Positions 28,063-37,724 are shown, numbered from the stretch's first letter. The stretch is DNA of 64,000 bases from Lysobacter sp. cf310 (GCF_900114355.1 NZ_FOSS01000006.1:1-64000); one strand, 5' to 3'. Notes: generated by a model from the sequence alone, not told the origin. Numbers and translations are program-made.

Positions 28063-30758
28063 AAGAGGTCTCTTCGTCCTCGCGGCCAGGTGCCCCGGGC
28101 GGCGCCCGCCGCTATGGCGGCGCGGCCGAGCCGCCGGCTGCCGGCGTGCCCGAACGGATCGCGCCGCTGGGCATCCCGGCCTGGGCCTGGAGCCTGCTCG
28201 CGCTGGCGTTCGGCGTCGGCCTGACCCTGTGGCTGGGCGGCGCGCAGCAGCGCCGGGTGGTCGACGACCGCACCGCCGCGCTCGACAGCAGCGCCGAGCG
28301 CGGTTACCACGCCATCGTCGATCGCCTGCAATCCTGCGAACTGCTGCTGCGCTCGGTCCAGACCCTGTTCCTGACCTCGGACACGATCACCGCCGACGAG
28401 TACGCCAACCTCTACGCCAACGTGCGTCCGCGCAACCGCTTCCCCAGCCTGGAGGCCATGGCCTATTCGCGCCGCGAGTCGCGCGTGGACGGCGATCACT
28501 ACATCACCGAGCTGGTCGCGCCGCTGCACGGCAACGAGCGCCTGATCGGCCTGGACGTGAACCTGCAGCCGACCAACCTGGTCGGCGTGCTGAGTTCGCG
28601 CGACAGCGACCAGGCGGTGCTGTCGGCGCCGTTCCGCCTGGCCCAGCAGGCCGCGGCCGATCCGCGCCGCGACGGCGTGACCATGCGCCTGCCGGTGTTC
28701 TCGGCCGGCCCGCCGCCGCAGGACGTCGAGCAGCGGCGCGCGCGCATGCGCGGCTCGATCGCGATCTCCTTCCATGCCGGGCAGCTGATCGAAGGCAGCC
28801 TGGGCGAGGACGCGCGCCGCGAGCTGCAGGTCGAGGTCAGCGACATCACCGACGCCCCGGCGCCGCTGTTCGCGACCGGCCCGGCGCCGGCGACGGACAC
28901 CGGTTATCGCTTCGAGCGTCGGCTCGACTACGGCGGCCGCCGCTGGCGGGTGCGCATGCACGCGCTGCAGCCGGTCGCCGATGCGGCCAGCGAACGCAAC
29001 TGGGTGCTGCTGCCCGGCCTGCTCGCGAGCGTGCTGCTGGCCCTGCTGGTGTGGTCGGTCGCGCGCACGCGCCGGCTCGCGCTGGAGCTGGGCTCGCGCA
29101 TGAGCCGGCGCTATCGCGAAAGCGAGGAGCGTTTTCGCGCGCTCAACGAACTGCTGCCGGCGCTGGTGCTGCTGGCGCGCCGCGACGACGGCCGCATCTC
29201 CTACGCCAACCAGGCCTCGCGCGCGCGCCTGGGCGAGACCGTGTACGAAGTGCCGCTGCCGGAGCTGTTCGAGGACGAACTGCTGCGCGACAAGCTGCGT
29301 GCGGCCGACCTGGTCGACTGCGCCAACGCCGAGGCGATGCTGCGCAGCGTGAACGGCGACCGCTTCTGGGCCAACGTCTCGATCACCAGCGTGGTGCTGG
29401 AGGGGCACGCCAGGCTGCTGATGGTGGCCTCCGACATCTCCGAGCAGCGCCAGCTCACCGAACTGCTGACCTATCAGGCCAGCCACGACACCCTGACCGA
29501 GCTCTACAACCGGCGCGAGTTCGAGCGCCGGATCGAGCGCGTGCTTGCCGGCGTGGCCGCGGGCGGACCGCCGTGCGCGCTGCTGTACATCGACCTGGAC
29601 CAGTTCAAGCTGATCAACGACACCTCCGGCCATGTCGCCGGCGACCAGTTGCTGAGCCAGCTGGCGACCATGATGAGCAGCCACCTGCGCGGCGGCGACG
29701 TGCTCGCGCGCCTGGGCGGCGACGAATTCGGCGTGCTCGCCACCGAGGTCCACGACCAGGCCGGCGCGGCGCTGGTGGCCGAACGCTTGCGCGAACACAT
29801 CGACGGCTATGTGTTCGTGTGGGAACAGCGCACCTACACCATCACCGCCAGCATAGGCGGAGTGATGCTGGACCGGCCCAACGTGACACTCAAGGACCTG
29901 CTGTCGCAAGCCGACACCGCCTGCTACATGGCCAAGGAGGGCGGACGCAACCGCGTGCACTTCTATTCCGAGCACGACGACAACGCCGCGCGCCGGCGCA
30001 GCGAGATGGAATGGGCCAACCGCCTGCGCTGGGCGATCGACGAGGGCCGCCTGCTGCTCAAGTACCAGGAGGTCTGGCCGCTGTCGCCCAGCGCGGAATC
30101 CGGACTGCATCTGGAACTGCTGCTGCGCTTCCGCGATGAGCAGGGCCGTTTGGTCGTGCCTGGCGCCTTCATCCCCGCCGCCGAACGCTACGGCCTGATG
30201 CCGATGATCGACCGCTGGGTGATCGAGACCGCGCTGGCCAATTTCGATCGCCTGCATCCCTCCGGCGCGCAACTGCGCACCGCGACGATCAACTTGTCCG
30301 GCGCCAGCATCGAGGACGAGACCCTGGCCGACCTGATCCTGGAGCTGCTCAAGCGCCATGCGGTCGCGCCGGAGCGGGTCTGCTTCGAGATCACCGAGAC
30401 GGTGGCGGTGCGCAACCTGGCTCAGGTCGCGCGCTTCATCGAGCGCCTGCGTGCGGTCGGTTGCCGCTTCGCCCTGGACGATTTCGGCGCGGGCATGTCC
30501 TCGTTCGGCTATCTCAAGAACCTGCCGGTGGACATCATCAAGATCGACGGCGCTTTCATCCGCGACCTGCTCACCGATCCGATGAGCCATGCGATCGTGA
30601 AGGCGGTGACCGATATCGGCCATCAGCGCGGCCTGAAGGTAATCGCCGAATGGGTGACCAGCGACGAGATCCTGCTGGAGTTGGGCGCGCTGGGCGTGGA
30701 CTACGCGCAGGGCTATGCGCTGCACCAGCCCGAGCCGGTGCCGTTCCACCGACGTTGA
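28029..30758 (+). CDS. CHASE-PAS-GGDEF-EAL signalling protein
   Basis: This 909-residue membrane protein for c-di-GMP turnover has a transmembrane helix (about 50-70), a periplasmic CHASE domain (about 75-310; LSSRDSDQAVLSAPFRLAQQ), a second helix (about 330-350), PAS (about 370-480), GGDEF (about 490-650; RLGGDEF at 561-567), and an EAL domain (about 670-900). The EAL signature reads HLELLLRF, so the Glu (696) is kept while Ala becomes Leu. INLSG, FEITET, LDDFGAGMSSF (817-) and IIKIDG are intact. Both activities are possible. The frame is open back to 27984 and the start is uncertain, since no strong ribosome-binding site precedes either ATG. Confidence 0.9.
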   Translation: MEGRLGTSRDAEEVSSSSRPGAPGGARRYGGAAEPPAAGVPERIAPLGIPAWAWSLLALAFGVGLTLWLGGAQQRRVVDDRTAALDSSAERGYHAIVDRLQSCELLLRSVQTLFLTSDTITADEYANLYANVRPRNRFPSLEAMAYSRRESRVDGDHYITELVAPLHGNERLIGLDVNLQPTNLVGVLSSRDSDQAVLSAPFRLAQQAAADPRRDGVTMRLPVFSAGPPPQDVEQRRARMRGSIAISFHAGQLIEGSLGEDARRELQVEVSDITDAPAPLFATGPAPATDTGYRFERRLDYGGRRWRVRMHALQPVADAASERNWVLLPGLLASVLLALLVWSVARTRRLALELGSRMSRRYRESEERFRALNELLPALVLLARRDDGRISYANQASRARLGETVYEVPLPELFEDELLRDKLRAADLVDCANAEAMLRSVNGDRFWANVSITSVVLEGHARLLMVASDISEQRQLTELLTYQASHDTLTELYNRREFERRIERVLAGVAAGGPPCALLYIDLDQFKLINDTSGHVAGDQLLSQLATMMSSHLRGGDVLARLGGDEFGVLATEVHDQAGAALVAERLREHIDGYVFVWEQRTYTITASIGGVMLDRPNVTLKDLLSQADTACYMAKEGGRNRVHFYSEHDDNAARRRSEMEWANRLRWAIDEGRLLLKYQEVWPLSPSAESGLHLELLLRFRDEQGRLVVPGAFIPAAERYGLMPMIDRWVIETALANFDRLHPSGAQLRTATINLSGASIEDETLADLILELLKRHAVAPERVCFEITETVAVRNLAQVARFIERLRAVGCRFALDDFGAGMSSFGYLKNLPVDIIKIDGAFIRDLLTDPMSHAIVKAVTDIGHQRGLKVIAEWVTSDEILLELGALGVDYAQGYALHQPEPVPFHRR

Positions 30759-30851
30759 GCGCCTTGGCGCGGCGTTTCGGGCTGATGGCGATGGTGCGGT
30801 CGCCACCGCACCCTACGGCGGGCCGGCCAGGCCACCGAATCGGACGACGGA

Positions 30852-30886
30852 CGTAGGATGTGGTGAGCCGAAGGCGAGCCGCATCG
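30852..30886. repeat. GTAGGATGTGGTGAGCC repeat, second unit
   Basis: Nearly identical to 14306-14340. It lies in the 242-base gap between converging genes. A TCACTCCTCCCCGCTCACTCCTG-type string at about 30970-30995 recurs at about 38711-38735. No gene is seen in the gap. Confidence 0.65.
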
Positions 30887-31000
30887 TCGCGCTGCGCCGA
30901 ACCGCCTCGACACGCCATCCCATGTATCGAACATGGCGCGCGTCGCAAGCGCCCCCCGCTCGCTACTCACTCCTCCCCGCTCACTCCTGCCTTACCCGCT

Positions 31001-31351
31001 TCACTCGTAAGTGCCGCCCGGCGAATCCAGCCACTGCCTCAGCTGCAGCATCTCGCTCTCGAGCATGGTGATGAAGCGGAAGCCGGTCCAGGTCTGCCCG
31101 GGCATGCTGGTGCGGTCCTGCCACAGCAGGTGCGCGCCGACTTCGATGGGCGAGGTATGGTGCGGAGCATCGCGCAGGCTGAAGCGCAGTTGGTAGAGGG
31201 CGTCGTCGACCAGCGGCGTGTTCGCGATCAGCAGCATGCCGGTCTCGGACAGATTGCTGAGCTGGCCGATCACCACGTCGGTCATGGTGTCCACGACCTG
31301 CACCGTGTCCTGGACTCGGCGCCGGCGCACGCGGCGGAATTCCTCGCTCAT
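31001..31351 (-). CDS. PilZ domain c-di-GMP receptor
   Basis: This 116-residue single-domain PilZ protein has an N-terminal arginine cluster (RRVRRRRVQ, 6-14) and the N33-L-S-E-T-G38 motif, matching RxxxR and (D/N)xSxxG, the c-di-GMP contacts. Its ATG overlaps the DUF1631 stop (ATGA), implying translational coupling and a fixed ratio of the two products. With two GGDEF/EAL proteins in the window it is a plausible effector, but its output partner is most simply the DUF1631 protein. Confidence 0.92.
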   Translation of the reverse strand: MSEEFRRVRRRRVQDTVQVVDTMTDVVIGQLSNLSETGMLLIANTPLVDDALYQLRFSLRDAPHHTSPIEVGAHLLWQDRTSMPGQTWTGFRFITMLESEMLQLRQWLDSPGGTYE

Positions 31352-33612
31352 GCCTGCGCCTCCTCGGTCTTCTGGCCGCCGCCGACGAAGCCGCGCAGCA
31401 CGCTCAGCGCCGCGTTCCAGGCGCGGTCGACCAGGCGGCCCTTCTCGGCGGTGACCACGCGCGCCTGGCCGTGCGCCATCATCCGCGCCAGGCTGTCCAG
31501 CGACTGTTCGCCGATGCGCTGGCCGCGCTGGTTCACGAACAGCGCGTTGTCGGTGACGGTGCTGAACCACGACAGTCGTCTGCGCACCGCGTCGCCCTGT
31601 TGATTGGTCACGAATTCGAACCAGGTGCCGAAGGGCAGGGTGCGGATGTGCTCCCAGCAACTCTGCTCCTGCTCGTTGCGCGTCGGCAGATCGCGCTTGA
31701 CGACGGTGCTGTCCTCGCCCAGGCGCGCGCGCGCCTTGAGCTTCATCGCCAGTTCGGTGCGCGAGGCCACGTCGTCGTTGGCGGCCGCGGCGCCGACGGT
31801 GAGCTGGCGCGAGATCGCGTTGGCCTCGTCGGCGTGATAGCCGACCAGGGTCAGCGCATGTTCGATGTCGCCGTCCAGCCCGCCGGGCGCCTGCTGGCTG
31901 GCGCCGACCACGTTGGCGGCGACGATCTGACGGGTCGCCTCGACCTGGCGCCGCCATTCGTCCGAATCCTCGCCGTGGCGCAGCAGGGTCAGGGTCAGCA
32001 CGTCCGACCAGGCCTGGGTCAGCAGGGCCTGCACGAACTTGGGCAGGCTCTGGCCGTGCACCGCGGACTGGATCGCCTCGCCGGCCTGCTGCTTGGCCAT
32101 CTCCAATTTTTCTTTGCCGCGCGCGGCTTCGACATGCCGGCGCTCGGCGACCTCGGCCTTGCGCGCCATCGCGCGCAGATGGTCCTGCAGGCTCTGGTTG
32201 GCGGCTTCGAACACCGCCGCGTCGCCGTCGTAGTGCTCGACCACGTGCTCGACCGCGCGCCGCAGTTGATCGTTGAGCAGCGGATCGGACTCCTCTTTCG
32301 GGATCCAGCTCGCGCCGGCTTCGGCGACCGCGTTCAACAGTTGGCGTGCCGGATGCTGGCTGCGCACGAAGAAGGCGCGGTCCTGCAGCGCCAGGCGCAG
32401 GAGCGGCACCTGCAGGCGTCCGAGCAGGCCGGTGGTGGCGGCGTCGCCGCGCAGCTCGCGCTCGATCTCGCCGTAGAACAGGTCCAGCAGCTCGAAGGCG
32501 TCGCTGTCCTCGCGCGACAGGGTCGCGGCCTCGCCGCGCTGCTGGCGGGCCTGAGCGAGCAGGGTCTGGCGCAGGTCGGCGACGCTGCGCTGCGGCGGCG
32601 CGGCCTGCGCGGGCGTGGCCTGGAGCGCGCGCAGGGCGTCGATCAGATCGTGAGTGGGCAGCGGCGGGCGCGCCGCGGGCTGCGCGCCGGGGCGCAGCTT
32701 GCCCAGCAGCTCGCGACGCCCGGACAACAACTGCTGCAGCGAGGCGTAGTCGCCGCTTTCGTCGCCGCTGGCGGCGACCGCGGCGGCATCGGTCTGGCCG
32801 GTCCAGGCGGTGTAGGGGCGCGCGCCGCGCGGCGTACGGCCGGCGTCTTCGCGCGCGGCGCGCGGGTCTTCGCCGCGATCGACGTTCTGCGCGGTCGGGC
32901 GCGCGCGAATCGGCACGAACGACAGGCTGGGCAGCACGTTCTCGCGCGCGAGCAGGGCGTTCATGGTTTCGACCAACTGCGCGTAGCCGGTCATCACCTG
33001 CAGGTCGTAGACCCGGTACAGGTCGAGCTTGGCTTCCTGGCCGATCTGCAGCACCGAGCAGGCCTCGGCCAGGATCCGGCCCAGGCTGTGCGGGCCCAAC
33101 GGCAGGCGCTCGGCGTCGTAGGCGGGCGTGCCGGCGAGCACGCCGAAGCGCTGGCCCAGCAGCATCAGGGGCAGGCCGGCGCGCGCTTCCTGGCGCGTCG
33201 CGATCGCGCGCAGGGCGGTGTTTTCGTCGATTTCGCGATCGTCGACCAGGCGCAGGTCGCGGAAGGTCGGCAGGGCCTGCTGGTCCTCGACGGTCACCAC
33301 CGGCTCGCGCACCTTGGTCAACGCGGTTTCCAGCCCGACCAGGTAGCGCGGCACCAGGTCGACCCGGTTCAGGCGCACCAGGCGCAGGGTTTCCAGATGC
33401 ACCGACTGCAGGCTGGGGTTGCGCGCCTGGTCGGCCTGGCGGAACAGCTGCTGCTCGTACTCGACCAGCATCAGGTCCAGCGCGCGCGCCATTTCGTCGG
33501 AGACCAGGGCGTACAGGTGCTCCAGCACCCGCCGCACGCGCTTGGGCATCGCCGCGGAGGCCAGCGTGGGCCGCGGAAACGATTTGCCTAGCGGTTCGAA
33601 CGTCGCGGACAT
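31348..33612 (-). CDS. DUF1631 family protein
   Basis: This 754-residue largely helical protein of the DUF1631 family has the conserved N-terminal VLEHLYALVSDEMARALDLMLVEYEQQLFRQADQARN and the C-terminal part (ALTLVGYHADEANAISRQLTVG; LPFGTWFEFVTNQQGDAVRRRLSWFSTVTDNALFVNQRG) that resembles a degenerate PilZ-like beta module. No enzyme motif is seen. The family is widespread in Pseudomonas and Xanthomonadaceae and of undetermined function. Coupling to a PilZ gene suggests a role in c-di-GMP output. The 207 bases between this gene and hemW hold nothing recognisable. Confidence 0.88.
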   Translation of the reverse strand: MSATFEPLGKSFPRPTLASAAMPKRVRRVLEHLYALVSDEMARALDLMLVEYEQQLFRQADQARNPSLQSVHLETLRLVRLNRVDLVPRYLVGLETALTKVREPVVTVEDQQALPTFRDLRLVDDREIDENTALRAIATRQEARAGLPLMLLGQRFGVLAGTPAYDAERLPLGPHSLGRILAEACSVLQIGQEAKLDLYRVYDLQVMTGYAQLVETMNALLARENVLPSLSFVPIRARPTAQNVDRGEDPRAAREDAGRTPRGARPYTAWTGQTDAAAVAASGDESGDYASLQQLLSGRRELLGKLRPGAQPAARPPLPTHDLIDALRALQATPAQAAPPQRSVADLRQTLLAQARQQRGEAATLSREDSDAFELLDLFYGEIERELRGDAATTGLLGRLQVPLLRLALQDRAFFVRSQHPARQLLNAVAEAGASWIPKEESDPLLNDQLRRAVEHVVEHYDGDAAVFEAANQSLQDHLRAMARKAEVAERRHVEAARGKEKLEMAKQQAGEAIQSAVHGQSLPKFVQALLTQAWSDVLTLTLLRHGEDSDEWRRQVEATRQIVAANVVGASQQAPGGLDGDIEHALTLVGYHADEANAISRQLTVGAAAANDDVASRTELAMKLKARARLGEDSTVVKRDLPTRNEQEQSCWEHIRTLPFGTWFEFVTNQQGDAVRRRLSWFSTVTDNALFVNQRGQRIGEQSLDSLARMMAHGQARVVTAEKGRLVDRAWNAALSVLRGFVGGGQKTEEAQA

Positions 33613-33819
33613 GCGGGGCTCACCAATACCGGATCGGGCGATCTAATCACGCCCCCTTGAGACCCGCCAGCCCTGTCGCTGCCAAGCGGCCGGAATGGAG
33701 CGACCACCGATTCGAACGCAGGCCGGGGCCGCGCGCGGCCAGCGCGCGTTGGCGGACGGTCGGCCGCCATGCTGCGGGACAGCACGGCGGGCGCGCGAAA
33801 CGCACGCGGGCGCGGGCGC

Positions 33820-34974
33820 TCAATCTTCCAGGAACAGCGCGACCACGTCGTTGGTGTAGCGCCGGCCGAGCTCGGTCGGGCGCACGCGCGCGCCCTCGCG
33901 TTCCAGCCAGCCGCGCTCGTAGGCGGCCTGCAGCGCCTCGGCGATGGTCGCCTCGGGCAGGCCGGTGCGGGCCTCGAAATCGCCCAGGGCGAAGCCGTCG
34001 ACCAGGCGCAGCGCATTGAGCATGAACTCGAACGGGCGCCGCTCCGGCCCGATCCGATCGTCGCCGCCGATCGCCTCGGCGCTGCCGGCGCGGGCCAGGT
34101 ACTGGGTCGGATGCTTGATTTTCCAGCGCCGCAGCACCGCCTGTTCGGCGCCCAGGGTGATCTTGCCGTGGGCGCCGGCGCCGATGCCCAGGTAGTCGCC
34201 GTAGCGCCAGTAGTTGACGTTGTGCGCGCAGCGCCGGCCCGGCTGCGCGTAGGCGCTGACCTCGTACTGGGCGTAACCGTGCGCGGCCAGCAGGGCCTGG
34301 CAATGCTCCTGCATGTCCCAGGCGCCGTCGTCGTCGGGGATGCCCTGCGGCGGGCGCGCGGCGAACACCGTGTTCGGTTCCAGGGTGAGCTGGTAATGCG
34401 AGACATGCGCGGGCTGCAGCGCGAACGCGCGCTCCAGGTCGTGCTCGGCCATGGCCAGGCTCTGTTCGGGCAAGGCGTACATCAGGTCGAGATTGAGATT
34501 GTCGTAGCCGGCGTCCTGGGCCAGTTTGACCGCCGATTCGGCATCGGCGCTGTCGTGGATGCGGCCGAGGCGGCGCAGGCAGCCGTCGTCGAAGCTCTGG
34601 ATGCCGAAGCTCAGGCGGTTCACGCCGGCCGCGCGGTAGAGCTCGAAGCGGCCGTGCTCGGCGGTGCCCGGGTTGGTTTCCAGGGTGATCTCGCAAGCCG
34701 GCGCGAAACGCAGGCGCGCGCTCGCGGCCTGCAGGAAGCGGTCGATGGCCTCGGGCGGGAACAGGCTGGGCGTGCCGCCGCCGAAGAACACCGTCTGCAC
34801 GGTGCGGCCCCAGACCAGCGGCAGGTCGTGGTCCAGATCGGCGAGCAGGGCGTCGACGTAGTCCGCGAACGGCAGCGGGCCGCGGCCCTCGTGCGAATTG
34901 AAATCGCAGTAGGGACATTTGCGTACGCACCAGGGCAGGTGCACGTACAGCGACAGGGGCGGCAGCGACAGCAT
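33820..34974 (-). CDS. hemW: Heme chaperone HemW (radical SAM)
   Basis: HemW is a radical SAM-family protein that inserts heme into respiratory enzymes; older annotation calls it oxygen-independent coproporphyrinogen oxidase. The 384-residue product has C16xxxC20xxC23 (CVRKCPYC) for the iron-sulfur cluster, VFFGGGTPSLF, LETNPGT, and the C-terminal HemW domain (ALRLVDGF). HemN-specific features are not expected at this length. It starts 4 bases past the lipoprotein stop and ends the rph-hemW minus-strand run. Confidence 0.95.
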   Translation of the reverse strand: MLSLPPLSLYVHLPWCVRKCPYCDFNSHEGRGPLPFADYVDALLADLDHDLPLVWGRTVQTVFFGGGTPSLFPPEAIDRFLQAASARLRFAPACEITLETNPGTAEHGRFELYRAAGVNRLSFGIQSFDDGCLRRLGRIHDSADAESAVKLAQDAGYDNLNLDLMYALPEQSLAMAEHDLERAFALQPAHVSHYQLTLEPNTVFAARPPQGIPDDDGAWDMQEHCQALLAAHGYAQYEVSAYAQPGRRCAHNVNYWRYGDYLGIGAGAHGKITLGAEQAVLRRWKIKHPTQYLARAGSAEAIGGDDRIGPERRPFEFMLNALRLVDGFALGDFEARTGLPEATIAEALQAAYERGWLEREGARVRPTELGRRYTNDVVALFLED

Positions 34975-34978
34975 GGGC

Positions 34979-35521
34979 TTAGCGCGCGGCGCGCGGCTGG
35001 CGCGCGCTCAGGTCGATGCGGTAGTCGAGGATGCGGATGCCGTAGTCGCGGCGCATCGACAGCGGGTCCAGCAGGGCCGCGTCGTCGGCTTCGCCGGCGT
35101 CGGGGCCGATCACCACGTAGGACGGCTGGTCGCGGCCCTGGTTGACCAGCAGCTCGCAGTCGCCGGGGTCGTAGGCGACCTGGCGGTCCTTGCGCGGCGC
35201 GCCCACAGCCAGGTACAGGCCGCGGCCTTGCGCCAGCGACATGCTCCAGCGGTTGGCGTTGTCGCAATCGCCGAGGTATTCGCGGCCGCGGTACACGCAG
35301 ATCAGGCTGTTCTCGACCACGCTGCGGCGGCCGTCCTGTTCGTATTCGATCCGGATCGGGAAGGCGTAGCGGCGCTGCGCGGGCGTGGCGTCGCCCTGTT
35401 CGCGGATTTCGTCGCGGCTGCAGGTCAGCGGCGATAGGCCGTCGAACGAGCTGCAGGCGCTCAGGCTCAGTGCGCCGGTCAGGGCCAGTGCGGCGGTGCG
35501 GAGCGGGAAGGAAGACGGCAT
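34979..35521 (-). CDS. Predicted outer-membrane lipoprotein
   Basis: This 180-residue protein has a lipoprotein signal peptide and lipobox LSAC with Cys23. The mature part (SSFDGLSPLTCSRDEIREQG..YAFPIRIEYEQDGRRSVVENSLICVYRGREYLGDCDN) is mixed alpha/beta with three further cysteines. I do not recognise the family. It lies directly upstream of hemW in the same operon, 4 bases apart, but no functional link is visible. Confidence 0.8.
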   Translation of the reverse strand: MPSSFPLRTAALALTGALSLSACSSFDGLSPLTCSRDEIREQGDATPAQRRYAFPIRIEYEQDGRRSVVENSLICVYRGREYLGDCDNANRWSMSLAQGRGLYLAVGAPRKDRQVAYDPGDCELLVNQGRDQPSYVVIGPDAGEADDAALLDPLSMRRDYGIRILDYRIDLSARQPRAAR

Positions 35522-35666
35522 GCGGGTCGGAGGGGGTTCGATGGGGCGGGGCGGCCCGTGGAGGACGATGCGGCAGGGCTCAGGATACGCGGGCGGGGAG
35601 CGTCGGCCGGTGACGCGCGCCGCGTTCCGGTGCCGCTGTCGTGGACCGCGCTCATAGCCCGCGCGT

Positions 35667-35963
35667 CTATAAGCCTTGATAACGGCCGATGCGGCGTTCG
35701 GATAGGGTCAGCGCGTCGCCGCGCGCATCGATCTGGGCGTAGCGCGGCTGCTCGGCGGCGAGGAAGGCGTCGTAGTCGGCCTGCGAGGCCCAACGGTCCA
35801 TCGTCAGGTAGTCGCCGCTGGCTTCGTCGCGCCACAGTTCGGTGCCCAGGTAGCCGGCATGCTCGCGGAACAGCGCGACCCAGTCGCCGTCGGGGCCGTA
35901 CAGGGCCTCGAACGCGGCCTGCGCGCCCGGACGCAGCTGGTATTGCCACAGCACCGCGAACAT
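35667..35963 (-). CDS. Antibiotic biosynthesis monooxygenase (ABM) domain protein
   Basis: This 98-residue ferredoxin-like ABM-fold protein (MFAVLWQYQLRPGAQAAFEALYG, GYLGTELWRDEASGDYLTMDRWASQADYDAFL) resembles small dimeric proteins that include quinol monooxygenases and heme-degrading enzymes, though many members have no known reaction. The pattern 'WxYxVxxG..FE..YG..G.W..LF' is common in stress-related members. It starts 5 bases after the rdgB stop and is surely cotranscribed. Substrate unknown. Confidence 0.85.
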   Translation of the reverse strand: MFAVLWQYQLRPGAQAAFEALYGPDGDWVALFREHAGYLGTELWRDEASGDYLTMDRWASQADYDAFLAAEQPRYAQIDARGDALTLSERRIGRYQGL

Positions 35964-35968
35964 GGCCG

Positions 35969-36565
35969 TCAGCGTATCGCGTCGAGCAGCTTCTCGCGCA
36001 GCGCGGCCAGGGCGCGGCCGCGGTGGCTGAGGCGGTTCTTGAGCTCGGTGTCCATCTCGGCTGCGGTCAGGCCGTAGTCGGGATCCAGGAACACCGGGTT
36101 GTAGCCGAAGCCGCCGGTGCCGCGGCGCTCACGGATGATCAGGCCCGGCCACACGCCTTCGGCGATGATCGGTTGCGGATCGCCGGGGTGGCGCAGCAGC
36201 ACGATCACCGCGTAGAAATGCGCGGCGCGCTGGCCTTCGGGCACGTCCTTCATCGCCAGCAGCAGCTTGTCGATATTGGCCTGGGCGTCGCCGTGCACGC
36301 CCGAGTAACGCGCCGAATACAGGCCCGGCGCGCCGCCCAGGGCGTCGACGCAGATGCCCGAATCGTCGGCCAGCGCCGGCAGCCCGGTGATCGCGCAGGC
36401 GTGGCGCGCCTTGAGCAGGGCGTTTTCGACGAAGGTGCTGGCGGTTTCCTCGGCGTCTTCCACGCCCAGGTCGCTCTGCGCGACCAGTTCGATGCCGGTG
36501 TCGGCCAGCAGTTCGCGCAGTTCGACCAGCTTGCCTGGATTGCTGCTCGCCAACACCAGTTTCAT
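35969..36565 (-). CDS. rdgB: XTP/dITP diphosphatase
   Basis: RdgB hydrolyses non-canonical purine nucleotides (dITP, XTP) to monophosphates, keeping them out of DNA. The 198-residue product has [15 protein letters not shown] at the start, the family signature [26 protein letters not shown] (about 65-90) and GGFGYNPVF near 150. Its ATG overlaps the upstream VOC gene's stop by four bases. Order with rph is conserved in many gamma-proteobacteria. Confidence 0.96.
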   Translation of the reverse strand: MKLVLASSNPGKLVELRELLADTGIELVAQSDLGVEDAEETASTFVENALLKARHACAITGLPALADDSGICVDALGGAPGLYSARYSGVHGDAQANIDKLLLAMKDVPEGQRAAHFYAVIVLLRHPGDPQPIIAEGVWPGLIIRERRGTGGFGYNPVFLDPDYGLTAAEMDTELKNRLSHRGRALAALREKLLDAIR

Positions 36566-36969
36566 CGCTTCAGCTCCAACAGATCCCAGCGGTTGCCGTA
36601 CAGGTCCTCGAATACCGCCACGGTGCCGTAGGCCTCGTGGCGCGGCGCCTCCATGAAACGCACGCCCCGGGCCGACATCGCGGCGTGGTCGCGGGCGAAA
36701 TCGTCGGTGTGCAGGAAGAAACCGACCCGGCCGCCGGTCTGGCGGCCGATCGCGGCGCTTTGTTCGTCGCCGACGGCCTGGGCCAGCAGCAAGGCGGTCT
36801 CGTTGCCCGGCGAAGGCGACACCCGCACCCAGCGCTTGCCGCCGCCCTGGTCGACGTCCTCGAGCAGGACGAAGCCGAGCGCGCCGGTGTAGTAGGCGAT
36901 CGCCTCGTCGTAGTCGCGCACCACCAGGGTCAGGCTGCCCAGCGTGCGCTGCGTCGCCGTGCCGCTCAT
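36562..36969 (-). CDS. VOC (glyoxalase-fold) family protein
   Basis: This 135-residue vicinal-oxygen-chelate fold protein contains [50 protein letters not shown] and [18 protein letters not shown], the typical two beta-alpha-beta modules. Substrate and metal use cannot be told; the [14 protein letters not shown] ending is that of the common bleomycin-resistance/glyoxalase-like group. It overlaps both neighbours by ATGA (rph upstream, rdgB downstream), so it is inserted tightly into the rph-rdgB pair and must be coexpressed. Confidence 0.9.
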   Translation of the reverse strand: MSGTATQRTLGSLTLVVRDYDEAIAYYTGALGFVLLEDVDQGGGKRWVRVSPSPGNETALLLAQAVGDEQSAAIGRQTGGRVGFFLHTDDFARDHAAMSARGVRFMEAPRHEAYGTVAVFEDLYGNRWDLLELKR

Positions 36970-37724
36970 CGCGCCAGGGCGTCGCGCTGGTGCTGGATCA
37001 GTTCGGCGATGCCGGCTTCGGCCAGGCCGAGCAGGCCGTCGAGTTCCTCGCGCCGGAACGCATGGCCTTCGGCGGTGCCCTGCAGCTCGATGAAGCCGCC
37101 GCCGTCGTTCATGACCACGTTCATGTCGGTGTCGCAGTCGCTGTCCTCGGCGTAGTCCAGGTCCAGCACGGGCACGCCGCGATACACGCCGACCGAGACC
37201 GCCGCGACCGCGCCGAAGATCGGGTCCTTGGCGATCTCGCGCCGCGCCTGCAGCCAGCGCACCGCGTCAACCAGGGCCACGTAGGCGCCGGTGATCGCGG
37301 CGGTGCGGGTGCCGCCGTCGGCCTGCAGCACGTCGCAGTCCAGGGTGATGGTGCGCTCGCCCAGGGCCTTGCGGTCGATGCAGGCGCGCAGGGCGCGGCC
37401 GATCAGGCGCTGAATTTCCAGGGTGCGCCCGCCCTGCTTGCCGCGCGCGGCCTCGCGGTCGCTGCGGGTGTGGGTGGCGCGCGGCAGCATGCCGTACTCG
37501 GCGGTGACCCAGCCTTCGCCCTTGCCGCGCAGGAAGGCCGGCACCTTGTTTTCGACGCTGGCGGTGCACAACACGCGGGTCTGGCCGAAGCTGACCAGCA
37601 CCGAGCCTTCGGCGTGGGCGGTGTAAGCGCGTTCGATGCGGACTTCGCGCATCTGCCCGGGCGTGCGCCCGCTGGGACGCGCGAAGGCGTCGGTGGGGGC
37701 GGCGGAAGTGCCGGTCATGGCCAT
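36966..37724 (-). CDS. rph: Ribonuclease PH
   Basis: RNase PH trims tRNA 3' ends by phosphorolysis. The 252-residue product has [40 protein letters not shown], the phosphate-binding [33 protein letters not shown] segment, and [19 protein letters not shown] with the catalytic acidic residues. An ATG two codons downstream (37718) is an alternative start. It is the first gene of the minus-strand block and is divergent from yicC, as in many gamma-proteobacteria. Confidence 0.96.
   Translation of the reverse strand: MAMTGTSAAPTDAFARPSGRTPGQMREVRIERAYTAHAEGSVLVSFGQTRVLCTASVENKVPAFLRGKGEGWVTAEYGMLPRATHTRSDREAARGKQGGRTLEIQRLIGRALRACIDRKALGERTITLDCDVLQADGGTRTAAITGAYVALVDAVRWLQARREIAKDPIFGAVAAVSVGVYRGVPVLDLDYAEDSDCDTDMNVVMNDGGGFIELQGTAEGHAFRREELDGLLGLAEAGIAELIQHQRDALAR

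Noticed and set aside
27768-30806. A 1,012-codon antisense frame over the CHASE/GGDEF/EAL gene
   Set aside because: Low-complexity His/Gln/Val/Asp-rich translation typical of the complement of GC-rich coding DNA; no motifs beyond the real gene.
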